From Rhizophlyctis rosea (lineage: Eukaryota > Chytridiomycota > Chytridiomycetes > Rhizophlyctidales > Rhizophlyctidaceae): DNA of 23,108 nt. The stretch is from positions 2,195 to 25,302 of the forward strand of contig JADGJC010000460.1 of NCBI GenBank assembly GCA_027596075.1, given 5' to 3'. Positions 1 through 11,179 of this stretch are shown piece by piece. The notes under the pieces are model-generated. The model searched no databases and had not been told where the DNA came from. It was given only the letters and a program-made list of their open reading frames with translations. The translations under genes and the position numbers were made by a program. Numbering within the stretch: the stretch's first letter is position 1; the number at the start of each line of letters is the position of its first letter.

Positions 1-1
1 A

Positions 2-73
2 CCGCTTGCGCATACGATGCGTCGAACGCCCATGGAGGATCGATTCGCAAACAAAGAGATGAAGGTCGAGTAG
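2..73 (+). CDS. Possible C-terminal end of an unidentified gene (5' partial)
   Basis: From base 2 the third forward frame is open to a TAG at 71-73 and gives about 23 residues ending in a strongly charged tail (RRTPMEDRFANKEMKVE). The charged, low-cysteine composition looks more like a protein end than random DNA, but the piece is too short to assign to a family. Another forward frame is also open from the window edge to a stop near 111, so the frame choice is not secure. If real, the gene body lies left of the window. Confidence 0.22.
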   Translation, partial: PLAHTMRRTPMEDRFANKEMKVE

Positions 74-2747
74 GAAAGCTCAAAGCTCCCCGCCGGTGCT
101 TATTACAAAGCTAGTGCAATGACACTGAGCAAACTTCCTCTTTTGTTTTCGTGTAGTGCGTCGTAAGATATACTAATGTAAGTTCCCTCAAATAAATCAA
201 CTCCACCAAGCCATAAAAAGAAACGAGTAAAGCACAATTCACTACGGAAAATTCCAAATGAGTTAATCTGGATCGGATCTGACGGACTCCCTGACTTTGT
301 GGAACGATGAAACGATCACTGGATCTGCAACCGTACTTGCCTCTATTACCAAAGGCAGGTGTTGATTGCGGTTGATGCTTCAATTCATGTCCTGAAATCT
401 GATATCTATCTGGTACCAAAAAAGTACAGTAAGTTGATAAGAAGGAAAGGTCGAGGGAGGAATATGATGACGCGCAAGTGCCATTGCGTAGCAAAGTAGT
501 AGGCGAGGTGGAAAATTATATCTGACGAATTAGTTAGGTAGGTTCGAAAGGGGATAATTGAACCGTCAGAGATGTTTGGTGCGTATTGTCATCGCATGGC
601 CCAGATGACTTTGGCACGAGCTTTTGGACCAGCTGAGCGAAAGGACCCTGTGGCTTATCCGACGCGTTTTGAGCTGTTGGATGGTGTGACGCCTGCTCTA
701 TGTCAAGTGAACGTCAAGTGAGCAAAACGCACGCCGCCAAGTGCCTCATGTGCGTCACGTCTTTACGTGTCGATTTTGCCGTTGGGAATTTTTTTTTCAA
801 TTTCATGCATTTCGATGGGTTCGTAAAACCCCTCATCCCGTTTATTGTAAGTACCTGTCTTACAGAACGTCGTCCTTACTGGCTGGAGAAAGTGCCGATC
901 GTTCGTCATGTCATTATTGAGTATTATTCGTTACACTCTTTTTGTTTGGCAGGTCAGTGAAATACCCTCCCTCCCATTGTGCATTGGGCTGAAGGGAAGA
1001 CGCGAACCAAAAAGCAACAGACCCATCTCCTCCTATGTGAGACTGGCGGCATGATCAAAGATGCTCTTACTGTGCAAATGGCGACCCCTTGCACGGGTTT
1101 TCTTTCCTCGTCTTCATAAGGACAGCTGAAAGGACTCTGTAAAAGAGTGGAACCCTCAAAAAGATGGAATATGGGGAGCCTGACCCGGAAGCTGTGCGTG
1201 TGCCTGCTCGATGGCTAGAACGCATGCTCCGGTGTAAGTTGTAGGCAATGGAGTGCAGTAGTTGCGACCAATGGTAAGTAATAACCGCGGAATGAGCATG
1301 CAAACAGCCGTGTGTTCAGTCCCTTGAAGGAGGCGGATCAAGTAGGCGAGGTAATCAAATGGCGAAACCTTCGAAACTTCGCAGGAGAAGACTGGGAGAA
1401 GGCGGCGGACAGGACATTCAGTCGTTTTCTTGCCACTTCATCTTCACTTCTCACACTATCATGTTATTATAGCACTTGGACACGGTCCACTACATCCACC
1501 ACTTCATCCCTAGCAACACTGCAATACACTGACACATTTCTCCGCCATGTCCTCGCGAACTCATGTTGTGTGAGTAATCACCACTTCCGCCAACCGCACA
1601 TGCAGTCTCGCAATGCAGCGGTGTTATTTGCGCATTATTGTATTAAATCATCACATTCTATGCTATGATTTCTTTTCTCTCTATTGGGACTTTGCAACCA
1701 AAATGTTTGGGACGCTGTAAAGATCTAGGATTGCCCTTTAGATAGTCCAATGAACCATTCTCACATTGTTACGTGCGTCTGTCGAAATTCTTCTTGACAT
1801 ACCATCGATGATGCTTTGATTGCATGCTCATGACATAAATTTAGCCAGAGGACTGCCTTGAAGGTTGCAGAGGTGGCATCATGTATCCAAGACCTGAACT
1901 TGTGCTTCCATCTCATGCCACTCCAAGTTGAAATAAAAAACATCGAATATAGGGAAAACATGCGTTCATAATTGTGCGTTTATTCAGGCTGTCTTCCAAT
2001 GATGAAGAACCATTGATTCCGCATGGCATTTCTTCCTGTTAGTGACTGCGTCTTCTACATCGTCTGCTCAACCTGCGCGAACTGCAAGTATATGAATCGT
2101 TGGGGATATGACCATCCATTCAACGCCAAATGCGCAAACGTCCTGGCCAGTCCCAAGTGGTAGAAGGCATTTGGATAGATGAGCTGTAAAAGTCTCTTCT
2201 TTTGGCCAACCGCACTGGAAGGAGAGTGAAGGAAATCAAGAAAATTGGGAGGCGTTCCATGCTTAACAAACTATTCACCATCAGCTGCAGTGCAGTGTTT
2301 GACTTGACGACTGACAGTCCCTGAGGGTAAACTTCAATCAACGAAACTCACAAAAAAGGGACACTCAAGAACGTTGCAATCTCCTTCAGAGGATCTCACA
2401 ATCCTTATATGGGAGTACTGCGATGTTTAGGGTATCACTGTGGTCGAGTAATAATCCTGGTTTTGAGTTTCCTTGTCACTGTGATCGAACAATTCTTTTC
2501 CGCCATGTACCCTCCCCGCCGTTCGCCCGTCACCAAACCTAAGTTCGGCAGACGGGGTGGATAAACAATCGGAATCATAGCACGCAAGCATTTGGCACCA
2601 TGGTGGTCTTCGTTTGCCAAAAAGGTGGTGCGATGATGTCGACAAAGTTGGACTCCAGCATTCTCAAAGACTCAATTGTGCTGCAGTGCAATACAAAGAA
2701 CCCTTTGCTTCCACATCCGGGACTCATTTCCCATGTAATCATTGTCA
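74..2747. other. Intergenic stretch, no gene supported
   Basis: I see no recognisable protein, RNA gene or repeat here. Open frames on both strands are short, overlap each other and lack the C-ending or G-ending codon bias that marks the supported genes of this window. A donor-like GTAAGT occurs at 848, but I could not join exons around it in a consistent frame. Small multi-exon genes cannot be excluded. Confidence 0.5.
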
Positions 2748-3730
2748 TTATAAGCCGACCCACCAGGAAATCAAACCTCCAATCACTATTGCAATAACCC
2801 CTTCCGATCTACCAACACCTCGAATAGCACCACTACTATGGCTGGGCGTTGGCGAAGCAGAACCTGTACCCGCGGCATTGCATTGCCAGATTTGAGGGAG
2901 AAGCGGACCATTCGGGGAACCGGATGTACTGGTGGTGCCGCTCATTTTTTTAGAGTCTGAAAACGGAAAATAAGTGAAGGCCTTGACACCGGCCCCACTG
3001 CATTGTTGTTGCGCGGCCGTGTACCCGCTTTGGCAGTCTGGGTCTGAAGAAGAGACGGATGTTCCGGAAATGCAGGCGCACTAGATATGGGTTTCGGTAC
3101 AGATAAGATTGGAGGTCAAGTACTTGCATCTGCTGATAGGGTCGCATTGTCATGCCTCACCTCGTTTTTCGACTCATCAAAAGGCCAGCACCCCACTCTA
3201 TCAACCGTCAAGCTCTGTCCCGCACACTGGTTCCAACATCCAACAATGTACGTCCCGTCCAAACATATGTTTGCAGTGGAACTCTGGCCCGAGATCGGAT
3301 CAGTGTGTGCCGGCGACAACGGCGCAACTGCAGTAGTATTCTCCGTTGCACACTGACAAGCAAAATTCCCTTGATAGTCATTGGCAAGCACCGGTAAAGC
3401 GGATCCGCAGATGTAGGCTGTGACGGGTGGTGCCGTATTGACGTTTGCGCAAGTTTGGTTACAAGACCGCATTAGGAGTGGTTGGGAACAGTTGCGACTG
3501 GATATGAGATCAGTCATGGCGCCGGTCGGTGGTGTATCGGCAGCTACCATGAGACCTTGATTATTGTAGCAGAGGGGTAAGTGACGAGTTAGCGAAGGAT
3601 ATTGGGGAGGATTGCGAACCTTGGCTGTCGGATTGCCGAAGGTGTACGTACCAGAAATGAGAGCAACGCGCAGCAGTGCAACACTCAGGACGAAGAGGCA
3701 GTCACCGGGAAACGATCCGGAATAAAACAT
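2748..3730 (-). CDS. Secreted, probably GPI-anchored cysteine-rich protein with duplicated six-cysteine module
   Basis: Two exons on the minus strand, 3730-3161 and 3080-2748, joined across an 80-base phase-0 intron that starts GTGAGG and ends ATCTAG, give 300 residues. The N-terminus has a hydrophobic signal-like stretch (CLFVLSVALLRVALIS). Two modules follow with the pattern C-x8-C-x3-C-x(11-13)-C-x(9-16)-C-x-C. The final CxC of the second module is created by the splice, which supports the exon join. A Ser/Thr/Pro/Gly-rich stalk then leads to a hydrophobic tail (GVIAIVIGGLISWWVGL) directly before the stop, typical of a GPI signal or a C-terminal anchor. A possible extra 96-base intron at 3651-3556 (GTACGT...CAAG) would remove 32 residues without changing frame. 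I do not recognise the family; the Cys pairs recall fungal surface proteins such as WSC, but the spacing differs. The likely site is the cell wall or zoospore surface (inference). Confidence 0.6.
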
Positions 3731-4221
3731 TTGAAATACTGTAGGTAGAATTCGTGTAGAGGCTCACTAGCGTTTACCAGTGTGATGGGAAGGATAGAAT
3801 AGATACGAGCAGGATTTGCAGGAGCCAGGAGGGCAGAACTAGTTTTATGAGGTTTTGCGGGCTTAGTAAGCATAAACAGACATGCGACAATCGACGATGT
3901 GTGCACTGCCGCCCCATGGTCCACATTCATTCCACATCCTCCTCCTTTCAAGTCTCGGAGCCTTACTAGCCTTTGATGCCTGAACCCCTCACAGTTCCGT
4001 GGGTGTATGTTGGGGCAATTGGTGTCTCATTCTCCCGATTATGGTTCTACACAGAAAGAGTGTTTCAGTTGTGTTGTCAGTGCGTACGGCTTCGCTCCCA
4101 ACTTTTCTCACCATCACAGCATTTGACTTTCAGGCATCGATTAACAAAACGCGTTGAAAAGCTACCATCGTGGCCTAATCTATCACACCCTGCGTCACCA
4201 GCTTGGATAGTGAATTGTGCA
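3731..4221. promoter_or_regulatory. Divergent intergenic region between the surface-protein and F-box genes
   Basis: The genes on either side point away from each other, so this stretch of about 490 bases must hold both promoters. I see no clear TATA box or known operator. The forward frame of the F-box gene stays open upstream of 4222, back to 3973, but the upstream residues look unlike an F-box leader and the composition is not gene-like, so I treat it as leader. Confidence 0.4.
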
Positions 4222-5718
4222 ATGAAACCTGCCGTTGAAACAGGCCAACAACCTGCCACTGTCTCCACATGGAACCTCCAAACCTTGCCACCAGAGACAC
4301 TAGAAACCGTCTTCCTCTTCCTCATTCACCCCACTCCTCTCGCCGTTGCCTCGAAAGCTCTCCTTTCCCAGAGTCGTTCGGATCACTTTCGGGCAAAATG
4401 GCTGATCAGGTTTTGCCCATTGCAACCTGTACCGTCAGACTTGTTGGAAGTAGTGCCACCGCGTAAATCCAACATCCTGGCGTTTGCACTGCGTAAACAG
4501 CGCGTTATATGCTCCGTTCTTCGTGTGTTGCTGGGTATCTTGGGATCTATGAAAGAGCCGCTCGTATCAAGATGAGAAATTTAGCTTGCATTCTGAAGGT
4601 TGGAAAGGTCGTGCAGACGCTGATCTTGACTTGTTCAAACAGGCAAGACATATTGGTTGCTCTGAGAGATGCATGGGACCAAAGCAAATCCGGAATGGTC
4701 AGCGTCTTGTCTTCCTATGCTGTTGAAAAGTACGGAGAATTGATCGATTTTCGGCGCGATGATGATGCTGCCGCTTTCAAAATAGCCTGCGATACAGGTG
4801 CCGATATTCAGACCATCCTACAGGTGCAAATATGTATATTCATTCATCTGCAATGATATAATGCTCATCCCCTTTTAGAAATATCACTTCAATGACGTGG
4901 AAATCATCGCCGAAGGCTGTCATTTAGCTCTCAAATTGGGCCATGAAGCAATCTGGCAGCAACTCCTACTTTTCCCCGGTGTATTGCAACGCGTATTGTA
5001 CGCTCACATGGTCGTGATCCAATCCAACACGATTCTGACACAAATAGTCGACTACATGGTACTCCGCAATCTGGACCCGAACGGAAAACTCCAGCTGGCA
5101 ATCATCACCGCCTGCATCCGTGACGGACTGATCTTCCCGCTGGACCTGATTCTAGCCCAGTTCCCGGCAGTCGCCAGTGACAATCTCAATACCGTCAACC
5201 GTTGGCTTTTGCTCAGGACCGCATGCTTGGCGGACAGCCATAGGGCGTTGAGCTGCCTTGAAGAAAGAGCGTTGCTACCTCAAATGGGACTATCGGAGCT
5301 TGGAGGAATTTTAGAATTCATGAACATCTTCGAAGCATATCGCGCATTGGAATTTTTCGAAAGCATTGTGCCGCGCGTTATCGACGAGGCGAAAGACCCA
5401 TCCCCGTCGGACGTAGTTTCAATTTCTGAGACGTTGATACGATGCGGGACAACGGAGATGCTTGTGAGCGTGCTTGGGTTGTGGGATTACGAAATGGAGT
5501 CTGGGCGGTATTTGGAGTACGCGGTGAGGCAGGGGAAGAATGATAAGGCTATGATATTGCTCAGGAGTCAAGCGAGTATGACCCCGGCGCATCTGGAGTT
5601 GATTGTGTATAGGATTTTGGATGGGGAGTTGGATAGGGACGTTTTGCCTCTCGCGTTTAGGAACTTGGTGAAGCGTAATCTTGATGTTGATTTGAGTTTC
5701 CTTTCACCCAAAGTGTAA
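4222..5718 (+). CDS. F-box protein with ankyrin-like helical repeats
   Basis: Probable substrate-recognition subunit of an SCF-type ubiquitin ligase (role inferred from the domain). The start at 4222 places an F-box-like segment near residue 20 (LPPETLETVFLFLIHPTPLA...). Downstream is a long run of paired short helices with degenerate ankyrin character (for example ALKLGHEAIWQQLLLFPG and AVRQGKNDKAMILL). A clear phase-0 intron lies at 4824-4878 (GTGCAA...TTTTAG). Between the F-box exon and the next open segment the frame shifts near 4463-4557. Two introns would fix it: 38 bases at 4463-4500 (GTAAAT...ACAG), giving 467 residues, or 65 bases at 4493-4557 (GTAAAC...AGAG), giving 458. A one-base indel near 4497 would also give smooth helices. 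An upstream in-frame start at 3973 is possible but less likely. F-box/ankyrin combinations are common in chytrid genomes as I know them. Confidence 0.65.
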
Positions 5719-5879
5719 ATTCTGAAATCAGTTCAAAGCGCAAAAGTGACAGTCACTAATCCTTTACGTATATCTCCACAATACCCAGAGACGGAAGTCC
5801 ACTCGAAAATTACTTCCATGTTTACCGATTCTGTGCAGTGAAACTCAAACCCGACACTGTGTGGAATAAAGAGCAAGAC

Positions 5880-6558
5880 ATGTCGCAGGTGAGGGAGAAA
5901 ATGCCCGTGTGAGGCCAAATAAACAGTTTTGCTGAAGCAAGCATTACGATCAGTCGCCAGTCAAGTGTGAAGTACCTAATCTCAATGTGCGAATGGTTAT
6001 CGGCCACATCTGCAGTAGTCTTGCAAAATGGGTCGCTTTCGGATCCAGCACGGGCATTTGTATGAGATTTGCTCATGACTCGCTTGAGTTAAGACTACGG
6101 TCAGTACCCACGCTTCAATTAAAGGAGGAATGAATTGACGCCTGATATCTCCTGCTTAGACATTTGGAAACCGTGTTATACGATACCTTGAAGTACGTCC
6201 TTAATCACATAAACTGCACCCCACCACAAACAACACTAACTCCCCCACCCACCACAGTTTCCTCTTCATCCTCATTGGCCACCGCCCACCTCTCACCGTC
6301 CATAAACACAACCAGAACTCGGATCCCTCTCGCTGTAAACTAGACTACCGGAAAGCCACTTCGCACATTCAACGAATGGCCATAGGTTTTCTGAAAAGAC
6401 AAGGTGGGCCGGAGGCGGAGGTGGCGGTGGAGGTTGTGGAGGTGGCTGAATTTACGGCGGATTGTTGTGTAGAGCGGGATTTCGGGGATATTAGGTATGG
6501 GGGCCAGTGTGAGTGTTGTGGGGATGGGGTTGGGAGGGTAGTGGAGTTTTTCGGGTGA
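5880..6558 (+). CDS. Small four-exon gene, unknown function
   Basis: Exons 5880-5888, 5954-6099, 6160-6192 and 6258-6558 join in consistent phases across three canonical introns: GTGAGG...TCAG (65 bases), GTCAGT...TTAG (60) and GTACGT...ACAG (65, with a good CTAAC branch site). The product is 162 residues. It contains a Leu-rich helical middle (SLELRLRHLETVLYDTLNFL, then FILIG), a basic centre around KLDYRKATSHIQR, a Val/Glu-rich segment and a cysteine-rich end (CCVERD, QCECCGDG). I recognise no family. The same frame is open upstream of the chosen ATG back to a stop at 5756-5758, with protein-like sequence, so the true N-terminus may include an earlier exon. Synonymous codons pass from C-ending to G-ending along exon 4, as in the other genes of the window. 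An antisense frame over exon 4 is also open but contains a stop at the point where it would have to continue. Confidence 0.5.
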
Positions 6559-9500
6559 AGAGGTGGGGGAGGGGAGGGGAGTTTGACAGTTTGGGATAAG
6601 AGTGTTTTTCGGGGCAGAGAAGTGGTTACAAGTATAGTTTTCAATCAGAACAGCAACCATGGAATGTTGTGCTTGGGAGGGAATTCCTTGCGATAGACAT
6701 GCGCTTTTTTGCACTTGTAGGTAGTCAGCCCAATCATACATTAGCTACAGCTACCGTCACTGCAATCAAAAAGAAAGGTTCAAAGAATGCTGATCCACAC
6801 CAAGCTGCCGCCGCAACCTCAAGAGTGACTAACCATTGTCTGTCGATCATCACTTGCTTGTGGCGTGCCTCTTTCTTCAACAACGTTTCAGAATGAAGGT
6901 ATTTCCCTTGTCAAATGTTTCTAGTGGAACATGAATGAACAGAAGGAACGAAATCTCGATGAAGCCACTTGAGACAGTAGTGTCCCAACACTCCGTCCGC
7001 CAGGCTGAAAGTTGGCTACTGACATGCAATAAGCAGAAAACGACTGAATTGGTTTATTTCTACTTGCTGGTGCTGCCAGATTCTTATTGATGATTGACGA
7101 TGTTTCCATGAGGAGAATCGACACAACGACCAGATACCTGCAGTTTCCGTAGGCTTTCAGTGCATTCGTTTTTTCTGCCATTTCTTGACGAGCCCAACAC
7201 CCTATGATCTCTCGATTTGACCACACCGAAGGCAGTTCCGTTTACATTGAGAACGTTGTGCAATCTCACCCAATGGTCCGGCAGGACCATCATGAATTCC
7301 GATGCTTCTCTTTTTGTGCCCGTAAGCCCTGATTTCAGTTCCTGAATCTGGCCACACCAGAAATCCTTCCATTACCCCAAACAAATGCCACGGACAATAT
7401 CCCAGCGTTAAGTGTCGGGTCTGTTTGGAAACATTCTCAATCAACTCAGCCTGTAGCAGCAGGCATGCTTCTTGACTGGCCTGGTTTTTTTTGCCAGGCC
7501 ACAGGTCAAAGCAATAGAGACACGCAAAGCGGTACTGTATGACACTGCTTTTAAAAGAAATGACCGCTCACCGAACACATCTTTGCTAACCATTCGTTTT
7601 CGCATTCAGACATCAATGACAAATATGAACGACCAAAATTTATCCATGTTGGACTTTGCTCTGGGCGAAATCTATTTGCGCCAAATCAGTCAAGGAGACA
7701 GCAAACTCTGCCTACGCTAGAAACACTTTGTTGTCGTCAATGAATTCGGTTTGCATACAAGTATCAGGCGCAAAAAGAATTGAGCGTAGAATCCACTGCA
7801 TTGAGAAGCTCTTCTGGCGACGACCAAGGCAATCGACAACAGGCATGCCTGCCTAAAGGTGATCAACCGATCGGAAAGAAACAGTGTTTGAGAGCTCAAG
7901 AATGTGTGCGCCATGAACATGAGCTTCCAGACTTCATCACCTAGCATGGTAAGCACTTGAAAGTTTGACACGTCATTGACATCAAGCGGAAAAAAAGTTC
8001 TTTACCAGCATCTGTCGGTTAAGAATGAGTATCTTTGAACAAAACCGTGATATACTCCACTTGCCCTCATTTCACTGAACTGCAACTCCAACAGCTGCAC
8101 ATATTGGGGTCGTGGTGACGCTTTCACACCAGGTAGAGGTGGGATTGATGATCGCTCGTTTATCAGTAATTCTATTACCATATTACCAAGATCTCAGAAA
8201 GTCCAGGAAAAAGTAAGCGTCCCCGGGCGTCTCATTCGGGAAGACTTCATGCTCTGTCCGCTTCCTTTTGATCGCACGAAGTTCCAAAACCCAACCGGTG
8301 CTCTGGAACCCGGGAAACTTGGCTGCCTCGCTCGTCCAGCAAAGCGGTATGCTTACCCACTCATAGTTCCCAAAGTTCCGTGAGGGCTTCCCGAACGATA
8401 GCTTACAACGATTCCAACTATCTTACCTATGGAACAACATGCATGCGTCGTTTTCTTGAACTCTTTTCGAGGTTTCATCAGTCAACTGCATGTTATATTG
8501 AGGGCATCTTCGGCTGGTAGCTTGGATCCCCTTCTTTTTGAGCCATTTCATTGGGACCCGCAAATTTTCCTGAGCGGTCATGGCTGCCTTCGCAGGCAAT
8601 AAATCAGGGGTCTGCGGCAAGAAAGAGTGGTCTATGAGGCGGCAGCAGACCTCGTCTCCGATAATCTGATGTCTCGTAAACCACACTCGGTCTCTGACTT
8701 TGTTTTCCTAATCGTTTTTGTGTGCCTCACCAGATACGACTCTCCACAGACTGACTCAGAAATCTTTGATATCGTGATGGTGTATATCGTCGAGGTAAAC
8801 ACTGAGAGCAACTCGAAACTCCTCAATAACGTCAGTGAAACCATTGTCGCATTTGGTCCGTCAAACAACAAAGCAGATCCAAGATACGTCAGCTTGAATG
8901 TCGGCAGAAAGTGATGGACACACAGTGGAGTGTGCAGGAGATTCATAATCATGAACCAGCTTTTTGATTGATATTTACATACGCTCTGAGCGATTGTTGA
9001 TTATCATCAACTCCATCACACTATTCACACATTTCCGAAAAAGGAAAAACATAATCCCGCGACAAGCCCTTGCAAGTACAGGAAGCAATGAACGGATGCT
9101 TACCACCAGCAACAGCAGTCCGATATTCCTCATTGTGAATGGTTTGTGCTACTATGCAATTTTCGGACCCCGGACCAGCTTGGTGTTTCGTGGAGCTGGT
9201 GCTGTCGATGAACGCACCGGTTCGGTTTCATGAAAGCATCCACTTTACATTCAGAACATGGATACGAGAGTGGTGTACCACAGATTTTTTGAATGCTGAT
9301 GGGATGATAGAAAAGCCGGAAACGTCACGGGGTGCTTGATCAGCTTGCCATTGAGAACGTCCCATTCCAAGTTGGTCCATTAGCCGGTTCACCCCTCTCC
9401 GTGCAGATGGTTGCTTCAAGTGGTCTCACTTGCAAGGAGCTGCGTCACCCAAGCCGCGCTATAACACGCACTCTTTAGAACTTGCTATGACTGCCGCTCG

Positions 9501-10020
9501 GCAAGTTCATGTGGCCACAATTCATCCAGATTTGTCCAAGCAAGGCTACCTTCCTTTGGCGATCCAATGTCGGCAAATATCAGTTTAGAAAAGGTTCGTG
9601 CAGATGACCGCAATCGCCCCAGCACGGCAAAAACAAACCCTACGTCAAGGAGCATATGTCTACCACCAGTTTGCGAGGATGTGATAGGAGGAAGTATCAT
9701 CATCGTTGGAAGCATCTCTTCTCGGTGGCAAGAAGTGTTTGTAATGCAGGAACAAGCAAATCCGGCGGATGTGCGGAAATCGGGCAGCAACGAACTGTAC
9801 AGAGTGCAAATTGCGACGATCAGGTTGAAATTTAAGACGAATAGAAGTGGATATCAATGAGATAGGGGAATCGGGTGCCCACATCGGACGGGTCAAGTTC
9901 CCTGCTGTCGCCATCTGACAAAACTTCACTTATGTGCTGGCTGAGATCATAAATGTCCGACTTTCGAACATGTCTTTTGAAACTCCCGTCCAGTTGTAGC
10001 TCCCGTAGCCTGATCGCCAT
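6559..10020. other. Unresolved stretch with open segments on both strands
   Basis: No gene model holds together here. On the minus strand there are several open, partly hydrophobic pieces: about 9870-9485 (includes LLFVLNFNLIVAICTLY), about 9150-9090 (IGLLLLV before GTAAGC), about 8690-8427 (ending at a GTAAGA donor), about 8340-8170 and 7971-7717. Strong donor-like sites are more frequent on this strand. On the plus strand 8627-8914 is also open with a hydrophobic run. I could not join any set in matching phases, so this may be a multi-exon membrane protein on the minus strand, relics of one, or chance. Confidence 0.25.
7477..7501. repeat. Perfect 8-bp inverted repeat around a T-run (hairpin)
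   Basis: TGGCCTGG at 7477-7484 and CCAGGCCA at 7494-7501 are exact reverse complements separated by nine bases, eight of them T. The GC-rich stem and T-rich loop would form a small stable hairpin. It lies in a region without a supported gene, so no role is assigned. Confidence 0.7.
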
Positions 10021-11179
10021 GTTTGTTTACATGATCCATTGCAATGAAATGGGAATAGAAAAACACGTAATTGAATGTTTTGATGTCATGATGTCATGAG
10101 GTGAAGACGAAAAGTGAACAACGAAAGAGCTAGCGCATAGTGTACGGAGTTCACGAAGAGACGTTTGACAGTGGTGCGGCCACCTCAACCCAACGTGCTC
10201 ACATCATGCATGTAAACAATTCCTCCACATAGAGGTTTCGTAAATCTCAAAGAGTTTAGATGATGCATGAAAGAAGCAAGTGCACAACATTCTCCATGTT
10301 CCCTCCGACCGACTGGTTCTACCGTTCCGCAATGGAAAAATGTTGATGGAACATGAAGGTTGTGCAAGCGACGTCACATCGAGGGATTCTGATTACGTAA
10401 ACCTTGTTGAGGCACAACAACGTGGCTGAGACTGTTCACAAGCCACCGGCAATGGTTCTGGGCCTTTGATCAAAATTGGCAGGGTTTTGCCGGCGGACGG
10501 GCTGAAATATGGCCGCGATTGATGATGGGCGCGGTCGGAGGTTCCTTGAAAGGGGACTTCTTGGCACTGCGCCGAACCAACCATCTCATTGGATATTCAC
10601 CCACCAGCAAATGAAAAAAAAGGGCAGTGCAAGCTGCGTAACACAGTGTCCATCATATGTGTAACACCCATCATGGATTTCGACCAGCACAAGGCGAGCC
10701 TTCTACTCGGATTTCCCCATGCCGCCACTACTGGATGACCTCAAGTTCGTAGAATGACAGAATGGCTTATCCAAGAGAATGACGCATGGGCAAGTTGCAA
10801 CTTGGCATGTCGGCAAGTTCGTTTGGGGCGAATCCGCGATCCCGAATTTTCTAACCGAACTCGATCCCAACGAAATGGATGGGAATTTGTGGTCGTAAAC
10901 GGGGCTGTTTCTTTGATGAAGTTGATGGCTGGTTGGAATTTTGTGTTTTGAAGCTGGGAAGAGATGGCTCTAGACACTCTTGTGAAGTGTGCATGTGAAG
11001 CAAGGAATGGTAAAATGTAAACTTGGTCATTGAATTTGAACGAAAACTGGGAATCCCCTGCCGTCCTGCGGTTTGTCCGTCTGCACGCCTCACTTCTCAC
11101 TCTTGGCGCAGCCGTATCAATATTGCTTGCCTGGACGCAATAAGGAGATTGGAGGCAACTCCCGTGTGTGTGTTGAAAA
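10021..11179. other. Intergenic stretch, no gene supported
   Basis: I see no protein family, RNA gene or long repeat. Short overlapping frames on both strands lack the codon bias of the nearby genes. A direct duplication of TGATGTCA occurs near 10081-10096 and GTAAACA-type words occur near 10028 and 10212; neither can be assigned a role. Confidence 0.45.

Noticed and set aside
847..866. GTAAGT...TTACAG spaced like another very short intron
   Set aside because: There is no supported coding sequence on either side, so the two sites are likely coincidental.
6340..6741. Open minus-strand frame of about 133 codons with many C-ending codons, overlapping the small four-exon gene
   Set aside because: It ends in a stop exactly where its plausible continuation would begin, has no good splice sites, and its bias is explained as the antisense of the G-rich exon on the plus strand.
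7840..7851. 12-base palindrome CAGGCATGCCTG, with a partial copy near 7460
   Set aside because: Short palindromes of this size are expected by chance and no neighbouring feature gives it a role.
10081..10096. Two adjacent TGATGTCA words resembling a cAMP-response element
   Set aside because: Only a two-copy duplication in gene-free DNA, with one mismatch from the TGACGTCA consensus, and no adjacent gene.
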